Positions 9,119 to 19,670 of a stretch of DNA of 64,000 bases are shown piece by piece; the stretch's first letter is position 1, and every line of letters starts with the position of its first letter. Location: NCBI GenBank assembly GCA_037157565.1, contig JAZHRO010000046.1:18078501-18142500 (forward strand). The letters are read 5' to 3'. This DNA is from Thalassia testudinum (Eukaryota; Streptophyta; Magnoliopsida; Alismatales; Hydrocharitaceae). The translations under genes and the position numbers were made by a program. Under the pieces are notes generated by a model that was given only the letters and a program-made list of their open reading frames with translations, did not search any database and had not been told where the DNA came from.

Positions 9119-10018
9119 CCCACCAAACTTCCCACATTTTCTTCATCCTCCATTAGTGTATTTTGCTACCTATGCCACCTACCCCTACGGCCAAGAAGAA
9201 GTAGTAGAGAAGAAGATTAAAGGGGCACATCACCAGCACTTTTGGTGCCTTCTTCTCCCCACTCTCTTCAACTTGGGCCACGCCAAGGAGGAGGACTTTT
9301 CTACTTAAAGGTGGATGGCCAGGCAAAGCAGAAGGACCTAGGGTTGATATCCACCCTTGGAGAGAAGCTTAGGGCATGCCCCCTTAGGCTTGCCTTGGAG
9401 GACATCACTTGGCGGAGCACAGCAAAGAAGCAGTTGGAATACTCTTTTCAAGCTTGGGAGCTACCAAGCTTGGAGCAAGAAGCCCTCTTCTTCACCATCT
9501 ATCTAGAGGATTTGTGTTTGCTTTTATTTATTGTAATTTTTCTAGTAGTAGAAGCATTCCTCTACTAGGCTTTTTTGTAAAACACTTTTTCATTAATCTA
9601 GTTGCCTTCTCTGCCATTTCTTTATTTGCATTTATAATTGCTTTGTTTTTAGCATTCTTCACTCCCTCTCCCTAATTATTCTAGGCCTCCACTTGCCTAG
9701 AGTGAGCTTAGGGAGAGGCTCTACTTGCCACTTTAGAAGTAGTCTATTGAATTGAAGTGTAAGTCACTTTCCCGCCACAATTTCGCATGTTGCCTTAATT
9801 TCAAAAACAAAAAAAGTGATCTATTGAAAAATACCAAAAAGAAAGTTGAGATTTATATCCCAAGCAAGAGAATCAATTTTGCAAACATTTGGCCTCCTTG
9901 GACGACCCTAGATACTCCCCTATCTAGGAATATAAATTTAAAAGCGAAAACGGATTTATGCGTTGCAAGGACACTAAATTACCTAATTAACAAACCACGT
10001 ATTTTTGCAATCACTTTT

Positions 10019-10036
10019 TGGTGACATTGTTGGGGA
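10019..10036 (+). other. Primer-binding site of element B
   Basis: TGGTGACATTGTTGGGGA is a degenerate tRNA-Asp primer site, five bases after the LTR end. Confidence 0.75.
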
Positions 10037-10038
10037 GG

Positions 10039-11704
10039 CATGGCTTTGCATTAGTTAATTTTCTCTCGCCTGAAGTGGATCTCATCCCCTTCTCTTTCTT
10101 TCTTTTGTGTGTGCAGGAATTACAGTGGGAAGGTGGGAATTTGGAAGCGAAAGCCTAAAGTTCCTTTTCTTCCCATGGATTTCAGGTTGGTTCCCCAGCA
10201 CTTGTCACACTTAACCTAAAAAAACTACCAAAATACACTAAACTTGGCTTCTGGACCATAAATAACTTAACTAAGTGGAGTGGTGCATTTTAAAATCCAT
10301 TGTTTGCTTGAATGCTTCTTTAACACCACTCCATTGCAAGTATTCGTGTTTTGTTTTTCGGGTCCAGATTTCTATCCGGAGTTGAAAAATCGATTCCTAA
10401 CACCACAAGCTTCCTAAAATCATAAAATTTCATACCGTGATTCCCAATTAAGTTACGAACATCTTTTCTAAATTTCACGTCAATTGGATTTGTATTTAAT
10501 TTTTAAAAATTCATGGACTGCAGAGGGGTCACACCCTTTAATATTCCTATTTTGCTACTGTCCGACAATTTTTAGAATTTTTAAGCTCATTGAATTCTTG
10601 TAAAATTTATCTTTCTGGGATCCTTGTGAAATTTTACACATCATATAAAATCGCAAAAATTTTATGTGGTCAGTAGTAATACTGAAATGTCCAAACTACC
10701 AACAGGTATCATTTCTGGACTTTAACACTAGTACAATTAAAAATTCAAAATAATTATCAAACAAATTCCTAAAATCTTACAAAAATCTTTTTTCGAATCC
10801 TTGTTTGTTTTTATTCAAAGTTGTGGTGTTGTTTGACTTGTTTGGACCACTACTTAATACAGAAAGCCTAAAATTAATTCATTGGTAGTAATTTTCTATC
10901 TTAGGGATAATTGACTTAGGGTTTCTTTCTTTCTTTTTAGAGACTCACATTAAAGGAAATTAACCATCACCAATACAACTTGTCTTTCCTTTGATTGTGG
11001 AGTTTCAAACTTGTTTGAAAATTTAAAAAGAAAAACCCTAAAACACATTAATTAAATCAAATCCTAAAAGACAAAAATACAAAAAAAATTGTGTGACAAC
11101 TTGATTTTCATTGGAGCCACTCTCCAATTCCTGCACACACACAAAAAAATTGAAATAACAGGGCAACAACCCAATAAACGCCCTCCACATTCCGTGTGCA
11201 CTATAGCATCCTAAACATAATTAAAGCTTGTAGCAACTTGACCCCTAAGGCTTAATCAATTTAGGCTTGCTATCTAGGTCTTAAGTTTTCATTAGTTAGT
11301 ACCAATTCTGTCATCTATATCTGGTGTTCAGGCTGAGGGGCCATGTCAAACGACCAGGCACGGGTTTGTACATGCACTTGGGGTTTTCCTTGGGAAACGT
11401 TTGGGCCCAAACCTCCCCTTAATCAACTTGGCTAGATTTGTTGACAGAACGGGTATTCACATTTGATTACTTATTTCCTACGTAGAGCAAGTCTTAGGTT
11501 TATTTTAGGGAGTCACGCTTAAGTTAGGTCTAGCTTTGTTTGTTTGATTTGCACACTTTCTCTCATCTCTTTCCCTTCTCCTCCCCTCCCATTCTTCCAT
11601 TTTATGCACGGGCGACGGTCTCAAAATCCGCACTTGGAAGTACCATTTGATTTCGCCCCCACGCAAAAAGACCACTTTTTCTATATTCTTCTCCTTCTTA
11701 CAAA
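10039..11704 (+). other. Element B untranslated leader
   Basis: This 1.67-kb A/T-rich leader has no convincing frame. Near 11603 it contains tatgcacgggcgacggtctc, the counterpart of the GCATG-GGAGGAGGTC motif before gag in other elements. The rest I cannot assign. Confidence 0.6.
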
Positions 11705-13186
11705 ATGGAAACTCAACAAAATAGGTCCACTGACCCTTCCACTTCCACCTCTAACCTTACCTCTAACCCCACCACTAACCCTAATTCTAACCCTTCCACC
11801 CAAAACCCACCCACCTTTAACTTCCCACACTTGCAGCTCCCTAATCTTGAGTTGCCCCAAACACAACATCAAGACCCCCTACTTGATCTTTTAAAATTGA
11901 TGGCTGAGAAGATTAATAAATTAAATTTCAATCGACAAACATTGACTAGGAACATTCAAAACCTAGCCAATTCAAGGGCACACCCACCACCCCGTCAGCA
12001 GCCTGTTATTCCTCTAAAAGATTTCTATGATCTGTCTTATTATGAGGAACGACCAGGGCTGGTTATACCAGAGGGGGACTTTGAGATCAAGCCTGCAGTC
12101 CTGAACCTAATTAAACACTTTCATGGCATTCCTAGGGAAGACCCTTTCAGCCACCTTGAAGAGCTAACTCTTCTTGCACAGACAACCTGTTCCCGAAATG
12201 TGCAAGAAGACATATGGCTGATGTGGCCTTTTTCATTGTCTCTTAAAGATAAGGCCGCTTATTGGTTCAGGACCATTGGCCGACCCATCACAACTTGGCC
12301 TCAGCTCAAGAGCACCTTCCTCAAGAAATTCTTTCCAATAGGTCGTACCAACTCCCTACGAAGATCTATTACGACCTTTCACCAAAAATCTGGTGAGACC
12401 TTCCATGATTCTTGGGAAAGATTTCAAGATCTCTTAAGAAGTTTCCCACACCACGAGATTCCTTTATGGTAGCTCGTGCAAATCTTCTATCATGGATTAG
12501 AAGATCAAATTCGACATTTTCTCGACGCCTCGTGTCGCGGCAACTTCTTAAATAAAGATGCTGAAAGTGCCTACGACCTGTTTGAAGAAATGAGTGAAAA
12601 GTCATTTAATCAAGCTTCCATGAACACATTTTGCAGAACCCAAAACCCACAGTTCGGTCTTCATGAAATAGGCACTCAATCTATCCCTGTCACCCAAGAT
12701 GATCTTCAATTGATCGCTCAAAAACTCGACCAGATGCATATTAATCAAAAGAAAATTGAGGAAAGACTGGCCACATCAACCCAAGCTCCACACCCACATC
12801 TAACCCAACCTAACTTTCCACGAAGAGAAAATTTTCACAATCTCAACACTACTGCTGATTATTCTGAGGTTGCCCATGATTCACTGGAGAATTACAACTA
12901 TCCAGATCTTAACCCCTCTCAAAATATTTCTACCATCCAGGAGCCCTTTAAAAATTCTTCCAATTGGAAAAATTACTCGAACTACTCGTGGAATAATCTG
13001 GTTTCTCCCCAACCATATCATTTTAATGGGTATGGGTCGAATCCAATCTTCCATTATGGGCCATCCCGACAAGACATCAATGCCCAAATGATGCGAACCC
13101 TACAGGAAATGCAAACAAAAATGATGGAAGTAACCCGCACCATCACAAATCTGAACAATCAGATTGGGTTTACTCCCATGCAATGA
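11705..13186 (+). pseudogene. Element B Gag with one internal stop
   Basis: It starts at METQQNRSTDPSTSTSN with a Ser/Thr/Asn/Pro-rich N-terminus. The Gag core follows: HFHGIPREDPFSHLEEL, WPFSLSLKDKAAYWFRTI, FLKKFFPIGRTNSLRRSI, SGETFHDSWERFQDLLRS. The frame stops once at TAG 12470-12472, where relatives carry Gln or Lys, then continues in the same frame with LVQIFYHGLEDQI and CRGNFLNKDAESAYDLFEEM. A coiled-coil-like segment (DLQLIAQKLDQMHINQKKIE) precedes an Asn/Tyr-rich tail with the diverged motif NWKNYSNYSWNN. It ends at TGA 13184-13186, after which the frame stays open into the protease. There is no zinc knuckle. Confidence 0.88.
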
Positions 13187-14239
13187 CCTACAGGACATCT
13201 TCCGTCCCAACCAATGCCCAACCCTAATCACCAAGGGAACCATTATATGGGCAGAACTCCACACTATCCAAATCAGCCTCCTCCTAATCCACCACCTCAG
13301 CAGCCTCCCAGGTTTCCGCAATCACAGGCCCCCCCACCTCCTCCAAATAATAATCCGACTGCACATGTAGTTACTTTGAGGAGTGGGAAAACCACCACAG
13401 ACCCTGGGCCTTCACACAAACCTAGTGAAATACCTGTGCAAATTGACTCCCCACCTCCCCATCATGAAGAAAAGGAAATACAAAAATCTCAAGACAAGAT
13501 TCCTATCCCTTTCCCACAAGCTCTCCACCCCACCACCTACAAAAAAAAGAAATCTGAGCCCACTACAGAAGAACTCATGGATCTATTTGGGCAAGTTCAT
13601 ATCAATATTCCTCTCCTAGATGCCATCAAATATATACCAGCCTATGCCAAATTTTTGAAGGAGATTTGTACTCCTAAAAGGCAGGCCAGAAATCTAGGAC
13701 AGGTGCATCTTTCAGAGATAGTAAGCTCTGTCATACAGAGTAAGCTGCCTCCTAAGATGAAAGATCCGGGGGTGCCTTTAATTTCTGTAATTATTGATGA
13801 CACTACTTTTAATCGCGCCCTCCTTGATCTTGGTGCCTCCGTTAATATTATTCCGACGAGTTTATTCGAAGAATTTCAGATTGGTGAATTAAAACCCGTC
13901 AAGGTTACCCTACAATTAGCCGACCGATCTACAATCAAACCTCGTGGGATTGTCGAGGATGTTTTGGTCAAGGATCAGAATTGTGTCGTCCCTGCAGACT
14001 TTCTAGTTCTTGACATTGAGGTACTTGAATCATTACTGGACTCCCTAATAATCCTTGAATGGCCTTTCTTGGCCGCTGCAAAGGCAAATATCAATTGCCA
14101 CATAGGCAAAATGGATATCACTTGTGCAGGCCAAACTATCACTTTAGATATTTTCAAATTCTCCAGGAGATTCCATGATGATAACTTTTTGAGGACTCAG
14201 ATACAGAAATTTCCAATATGGTGGAGGAGACAATGTTAA
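13187..14239 (+). pseudogene. Element B aspartic protease, in frame with Gag
   Basis: A proline-rich linker leads to VVTLRSGKTTTDPGPS, then ELMDLFGQVHINIPLLDAIK and the retropepsin core. The active-site loop reads LLDLGASVNIIPTSLF. ADRSTIKPRGIVEDVLV and LIILEWPFLAAAKANINC follow, with EWPF replacing the usual GRPF. Gag, protease and tail would have been one polyprotein of about 980 residues without the two stops and the frameshift near 14185. The protein would mature B's own particles. RT is absent downstream. Confidence 0.88.
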
Positions 14240-14667
14240 TAGATACCCTTACAGACCATAATTTTTTTGAGGACTCTGATTCAGAACCAGTGGTTGGTGA
14301 AATTTGTGATCTGGAGACTTGTCTTGACCCCAAATTTATTCCTAATACACCCCCTAAGCACCTTAACCCACCCACTATTTACGCACCTAATTTTTCCACA
14401 CTAACTTCACCCAATCCTCATCATTCCTTCCTTGACTCCTTTCTTACGGACCTGCCACCAACCCTGCCCGAGTTTGGCATCCAACCTGATTTAAAACCAT
14501 GGCCAGACTTGGGCTACACTTATCATTTTCCATCCAACTTTGATCCCAATATTGCTTCTAATCAATTTTCTAGGGATCTAGAAGAAGACACCTTTTTTGC
14601 GGGCATCCAAGTGTCTAATTATTTACATGATTTTCCATCTTCCGTGCATACCTTCACGTCCGACTAA
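14186..14667 (+). pseudogene. Element B post-protease tail (acidic, no RT homology)
   Basis: After a frame change in a T-run near 14185, translation reads FFEDSDTEISNMVEETML and then a second FFEDSDSEP, so the segment contains a short internal duplication. It continues Pro/Asp/Phe-rich to FTSD and a TAA at 14665-14667. A related ending, YYLHEFLG, is seen in element C at 42867-43244 against NYLHDFPS here. In complete elements this position begins the RT. I recognise no catalytic motif in it. Confidence 0.65.
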
Positions 14668-14682
14668 ATGGCGTAAAAGATA

Positions 14683-14706
14683 GCACTGGATGGGAGGTAA
14701 CCCATC
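14683..14706 (+). other. AGGTAA-loop hairpin after the element B coding region
   Basis: GATGGG (14689-14694) pairs perfectly with CCCATC (14701-14706) around the loop AGGTAA, 22 bases after the last stop codon. The preceding TAGCACTG resembles GTGCTCG before the element D hairpin. Confidence 0.7.
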
Positions 14707-14800
14707 ATTTTTTCCTGCTTTCCTTTTTTCTTCTTTTTCCAGGTTTTGATCATCCTAAACCCAACCATTCTTCACTAAGGTGATCCCTTTTCCCTCCTAA

Positions 14801-14838
14801 TGCATGAGGACATGGCATATCTTAAGCATGAGTGGGTG
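14801..14838 (+). other. Conserved TGAGGACAT block, element B
   Basis: The block reads TGCATGAGGACATGGCAT followed by AAGCATGAGTGGGTG. The same block is seen at 37971-38010 in D and on the minus strand in C (42694-42734) and F (55769-55805). It looks like a second polypurine-like site well upstream of the true one. Confidence 0.6.
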
Positions 14839-14929
14839 TTTTTAAATTTTGACGACCGATTTAGGATTTTCAAAACCTAAAAACATGCATTTTTCTTTAA
14901 TTTATTTCCCACTTGCATACCCAAAATAA

Positions 14930-14992
14930 AAGATAAAATAATAAAATAATAAAAAATAAAATAATAATAATAATAATAATAAAAATGTTGAA
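14930..14992 (+). repeat. AT-rich (TAA)n microsatellite
   Basis: A run of ataat/aataata units with about eight near-perfect TAA repeats, inside the 3' non-coding region of B. Confidence 0.8.
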
Positions 14993-15359
14993 AACTTTTT
15001 TGAGGAAAAATTTTGAAATCAGGACTAAAGTCAAAAAATTCACTTTTGGTACAATGGGATTTAATCTTTAACAAACTAAGGATGAGGATATGGATCTGAT
15101 CATTAGAATTGCAGGGTCTATTTTTTAGACTAGACTAGATATCCTTCTCTAAAATTCCACCTAAACTCATGATAGTTCAGGTGACTTGATCCTATTTTGT
15201 AATACGGAAAGTATTTGACTTGGTTTCTGATTCAAAAACTTGCCTGTCTTGAGAAACTTCTTGTGTCAATTTTCACACACAAGCCAACACTTAAAAACAA
15301 CTAAAAATTTGAAAAACTCCCTTGTTTGGACTTAGTAAAAGTTTGAAGCAGATCATTGG

Positions 15360-15720
15360 TTTGAGTTCCCATCGCCGAGAAGGAGGAAAATGCCTCCTTT
15401 GAGGATGTGATATCAACATGTTACCGCCTCGGCGCTGCTCCATATCTATATTTCATATCTTTAGACAGAGCATTAAAGCGCATTTTAGTAGCTCAAGTGT
15501 CTTGGATGGTGCTCTACCTATAGTGTCGGAGCAAGAGCTTGACTTTGCTTAGAACGCCACTTTACACCGCATCGTGTTTTGGGGTTGTGAGCTCCTGGGT
15601 GGTGTCATGGATAGTGCTATCCCGAAGTACTGGTGCTAGAGCCCCCTCGAGGAATGGTAACGGGAATGATGATCCTAACACATCTGTTGTAAGGCTAAGC
15701 TAAAAATAAGCATGGGGGAG
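15360..15720 (+). other. Element B 3' non-coding region with conserved fold and repeated unit
   Basis: AGGAGG-aaaatg-CCTCCT near 15383-15400 can form a hairpin; element C has AAGGAG-aaaatttt-CTCCTT at about 42119-42140. The following 250 bases hold two similar units (agctcaagtgtcttggatggtgct and gagctcctgggtggtgtcatggatagtgct), also recognisable in C on the minus strand near 41900-42060. It codes for nothing that I can see. The flanking stretches 14993-15359 and 15721-16097 show no distinct feature. Confidence 0.5.
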
Positions 15721-16097
15721 AAAAAAAAAGTAATAATAAATAAATTAGCATGCCCTTTTAAATGTTGGCTTTTCACAAGCATAGACACAAGGTTTTAAAG
15801 GATTTTGCAAGTTGCGAATCAGATTCATGAGCCAGAAAAATCCTAAAAACAAAAATTTCAAGCCATCTGAATTAACAAGGGGTTAATTTGTGAATTGTCT
15901 GGAGGATATATTGATCCCGTTCTATCTAATTGTTGGATCCAGAAACAAATCCCAATGTTTATCTTTAACAAATCCTGTACCTCCTGTGTTTTAATCTTCC
16001 AAGGTCCCTTAATCTCTTTTTCTCCTCAGAAGTCGAAAAAAATTAGATTTCCCAAAAATTCCATTTTCCAAAAAATTGAAGTTTTGCTATGAGACTA

Positions 16098-16119
16098 GCA
16101 AAAGATAAGCATGGGGGTG
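16098..16119 (+). other. Polypurine tract of element B
   Basis: GCAAAAGATAAGCATGGGGG plus TG lies directly before the 3' LTR. The same GATA(A/G)GCATG core precedes the 3' LTRs of C and D, and a close form that of F. Confidence 0.8.
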
Positions 16120-18358
16120 TGATAAACGTTAGTTTATCATCATTCTTATGCATTAAAACAAACCTAGCTCTTAGGATTTTACTCCGCAAACAGGTTTTTG
16201 GGTTGCATTTAGGCATAAATTAGGTTAGCATGCATTGCAATTTTTATTATCTTTTTGATATGTTTTTGTGAGTGTTAGGGATGAATAGATATACAGATCC
16301 CTAAAACCCTAGCACTCAAGAAGGCAAATGGTGAAGGAGAAGCTCAGACTAGCCGGAACTCAGCGTGATCCAGCTCACCAAAGCTGGAACCTAGCTCACT
16401 TGAACTAGGGTTAGCTCATCCCAACTCCATTCAGCTAATCTCAGCTGAATGGTAGCTCAAGAGAGTTCATCTTAGCTCACCCTAGCTCAAGTCAGCTCAG
16501 ATCCAGCTCAACTTAGCTGAGTCTAGCTCATCTCAACTCCCACTAATCAATAGGGAGCTCTAGCCAGCTCAGCTGAGTTGGCAGGAGTTCACCCCAACTT
16601 AGACCCATCTACATCCAGCTCCACTCAACTCCAGCCAGCTGAAGAAGAACTCATCTCAGCTCAGGAAGCTCAAGTCCAGCTCCCGGGGATTCAGCTTAGC
16701 TCAACTTAGTTGAGCTAAGCTACCTTAACTGCCTCAACCAGCTTGATCCTCCCCGGGAGCACCAGACCCAGCTCACCTCACCTCATTATGGTAGAAGCCA
16801 GTTCACTTTAGCTTGGCTTAGCAGCTAGCAAAGAACTAGCAAGCTAAACCTGCTAGAGTAGCACCATGCCAGCCTCTTCAGCAGCTGCCAGCTCCAGTTC
16901 CAGCTCCAGACTTCTCCTCAGCTCCTCTCTTTAAACCCTAGCACCAATACCTCCTCCTCTACTCCATAGCTAGCTAAGCTATCTTAGTTTAGATTAGCTT
17001 AGCTAGCAACCAGCTCCTTGGCCATCCACCACCTTCAATTCAACCCTAGCTAGCTCCACCAACTTAAGCGCTACCCAAGCTAGCTATCCTACTCATTTTG
17101 GTGCCACCTCTTCACCATCGTTCACCCCTCAACTAACCACCAAAAGACACCAAAACTAACCCTAACCACCTCCCTTTTGGCACCAACTTTCAGCCCCTTC
17201 ATCTACCCTACACCTACCCACATAACCCATCCTAGCCATCCACATACCCCCTTCTTGAACCCTAAGGTGGCGCCACCTAATGGCCTTCTAGAAGGCCCAT
17301 TTTGGTGCCAATTCCAAAGGGCACCAAACCCTTAACTACCCCGCTTAGCACCCCTTAGGTGGCGCCACTTATTCTTAGTCCTAGGATCCCCAACTACCCC
17401 CCATATCCTATCATAGCAATCCATTCCAAGAGACACCTATGCCCCCCTTCCTACACTATATATACCCACCAAACTTCCCACATTTTGTTCATCCTCCATT
17501 AGTGTATTTTCCTACCTATACCACCTACACCTACGGCCAAGAATAAGGAGTAGAGAAGAAGATTAAAGGGGCACATCACCAGCCCTTTTGGTGCCTTCTT
17601 CTCCCCACTCTCTTCAACTTCTGCCATGCCAAGGAGGAGGACTTTTCTACTTCAAGGAGGATGGCCAAGCAAAGGAGAAGGACCTAGGGTGGACATCCAC
17701 CCTTGGAGAGAAGCTTAGGGCACGCCCCCTTAGGCTTGCCTTGGAGGACATCACCTTGGCAGAGCACAGCAAGGAAAGAGTTGGAGGACTCTTTCAAGCT
17801 TGGGAGTTACCAAGCTTGGAGCAAGAAGCCCTCTTCTTCACCATCTATCTAGAGGATTTGTGTTTGCTTTTATTTATAGCAATTTTTCTAGTAGTAGAAG
17901 CATTCCTCTACTAGGCCTTTTTGTAAAACACTTTTTCATTAATCTAGTTGCCTTCTTTGCAATTTCTTTATTTGCATTTCTAATTGCTTTCTTTTTAGCA
18001 TTCTTCACTCCCTCTCCCTAATTATTCCAGGCCTCCACTTTCCTAGAGTGAGCTTAGGGAGAGGCTCTACTTGCCACTTTAGAAGTAGTCTATTGAATTG
18101 AAGTGTAAGTCATTTTCCTGCCACAATTTCGCATGTTGCCTTAATTTCAAAAACAAAAAAAATGATATATTGAAAAATACCAAAAAGAAAGTTGAGATTT
18201 TTATTCCAAACAAAAAAATGAATTTTGCAAACATTTGGCCTCCTTGGATGACCCTAGATACTCCCCTATCTAGGAATATAAATTTAAAATGAAAGCAGAT
18301 TTATGCGTTGCAACGACACTAAATTACCTAATTAACAAAGCACGTATTTTCACTATTA
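16120..18358 (+). mobile_element. 3' LTR of element B
   Basis: It starts TGATAAACGTTAGTTTATCA and ends CACTATTA (TA instead of CA), followed by the gacat duplication. It aligns with 7756-10013 end to end, including the AGCT array (16340-17090) and TATA box (17457-17464). CpG positions in the GGCGCC motifs have largely become TpG or CpA relative to the 5' LTR. Confidence 0.9.
16340..17090 (+). repeat. AGCT-rich array, 3' LTR copy
   Basis: This is the counterpart of 7977-8724, with the same order of words and scattered substitutions. It shows that the array was part of the LTR when B inserted. Confidence 0.85.
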
Positions 18359-19060
18359 GACATGCCTTCCCGTACACCAGCCTGAAGGGAGATATACCTA
18401 ATTAGGTCTTGTGGGCGGTCCTATAAGCCCACAAAGCTTCCGAAAGCTAGGATGACTTATCCTTCCTATCTGGTCGAACAGTAACCTAGAGGAATTTCTT
18501 GATCACCTAGTTTGATAACTCAGATAGACCATTAGTTTGGGGGTGTTAAGGAGTAGAGATTTAGTGCGACACCATGTATTTTGTCATCAATGACCTAAAT
18601 TGAGCGTTTGTGAAATGGGTCCCTCCATCGAAAATTATTACATGTTGAATCCTGAACTGTGAGAAGATGTTTGGTGAATGAACTTGATAACAACTTTGTG
18701 ATCATTAGTTCGAGTCGGAATGGCTTCAATCCACTTGGACACATAGTCAACAGCGAGTAAGATGTATTCGAAGCCGTCAGAGATAGGGAAGGGTCCCATA
18801 AAATCAATCCCCCAAATGTCGAAAATCTCGCATACCAGAATCAGTTGTAGAGGCATTATGTCTCAATGGCTCATGTTGCGCAAGGTCTGGCAATGGGTAC
18901 ATGCCTTACAGTGACTGCATGCATCCTTGAAGATTGTGGGCCAGTAAAAGCTGCACTGGAGGACTTTTGATGTAGTTTTGTGTCCTAAGAAATGTCCACC
19001 GCATGCCTAGTCATGGCAGAAAGATAGTATGTCTTTGATTTCCACTTCCGTGACACATCA
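18359..19060 (-). pseudogene. Element A integrase catalytic core and zinc-binding domain
   Basis: Minus-strand translation gives a zinc-binding region with CHD, ACGGHF, CKACTHCQ (HHCC pattern), then [16 protein letters not shown] with the first catalytic Asp and [20 protein letters not shown]. The second Asp lies in a frame-shifted FDGGTHFTN near 18620, where ISDGG is usual. The core then runs on degraded to FRLVYGKAC at 18360, where element B interrupts it. Integrase would insert the DNA copy into the nuclear genome. Stops and frameshifts are many. Confidence 0.87.
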
Positions 19061-19321
19061 TCAAATTATCTGAACAGCACCAATGGGGAATAGATATGGG
19101 TCTTCCCAAAGGTAATACCTAGCATCGGAATGCAATTTGTCCTTCTTGGCCTTCGGCCAATTAGACAGGATCTGATGTGATGCCAAGTAGTCTACTATGT
19201 TAGCAAACCATGGAAGCCCTGTATTGGTAGTCAGGAGGTGCTCATCAGGAAAATGTTTTGTGATGGGTCCGGAAGGGTCAATGATCTTAGAAGGAAGGTG
19301 GGACAAGTGATTAGCTACCAT
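19061..19321 (-). pseudogene. Element A RNase H-integrase linker
   Basis: The frame reads MVANHLSHLPSK, FPDEHLLTTNTGLPWFANIV and NWPKAKKDKLHSDARYYLWE. This is the conserved stretch between RNase H and the integrase zinc finger in Athila pol. The same region in D ([24 protein letters not shown]) and E is recognisable. Confidence 0.85.
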
Positions 19322-19670
19322 GTTCTATTTTCCCACTTTGTCATGAATCTTGACATCAAATTCTTGCAACAGAAATATCCAACGGATTAATCGAGGTCTC
19401 GCATCCTTCTTTGCAAGGAGATGCCTCACAGTTGTTTGATCCAAGTAGATGATAGCAAGGGAACCCAAGAGGTAAGATTTGAATTTTTCTAGGGCAAATA
19501 CTATGGCTAGTAGCTCTTTCTCAGTAACCATGTAGTTACGCTGAGCCTCGTCAAGTGTTTTGCTAGTGTAGTAAAGGACCATGGGTTTCCCGTTAATTTT
19601 CTACCCCAAAACTACTACAGCAAAGTCAGATGCATCGCACATCATCTCAAAGGGTTGAGATTAATTAGGG
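19322..19670 (-). pseudogene. Element A RNase H
   Basis: It begins CDASDFAVVVLG with the first catalytic Asp, then [38 protein letters not shown] with the catalytic Glu, and IYLDQTTVRHLL where the usual YTDH is altered but Asp is kept. It ends RLIRWIFLLQEFDVKIHD. It would degrade the RNA strand of the hybrid during reverse transcription. One stop separates the first part from the rest. Confidence 0.87.

Larger units (their letters stand above)
7756..10013 (+). mobile_element. 5' LTR of element B
   Basis: It starts TGATAAACACTAGTTTATCA, which can fold back on itself (TGATAAAC and GTTTATCA), and ends with tca just before a primer site. In order it holds an AGCT-rich array (7977-8724), GGCGCC motifs (8737-9020), a TATA box (9111-9118) and a 900-bp transcribed part with A/T-rich ends. 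Short plus-strand frames near 9036-9675 recur in the other LTR but resemble no protein family I know. Confidence 0.9.
7756..18358 (+). mobile_element. Element B: non-autonomous gag-protease LTR retrotransposon nested in element A
   Basis: Two direct LTRs (7756-10013 and 16120-18358) flank a 6.1-kb internal region. The flanks gacaa (7751-7755) and gacat (18359-18363) form a 5-bp target duplication with one mismatch. The host site is the integrase of element A. B has a primer site, one gag-protease frame with two stops and a frameshift, a 1.45-kb 3' non-coding region and a polypurine tract. No RT, RNase H or integrase is present, so it would need proteins from a related element. The LTRs look about 90-95 percent identical in the stretches I compared, closer than the two A LTRs, which agrees with B being the younger insertion. 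Confidence 0.92.
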
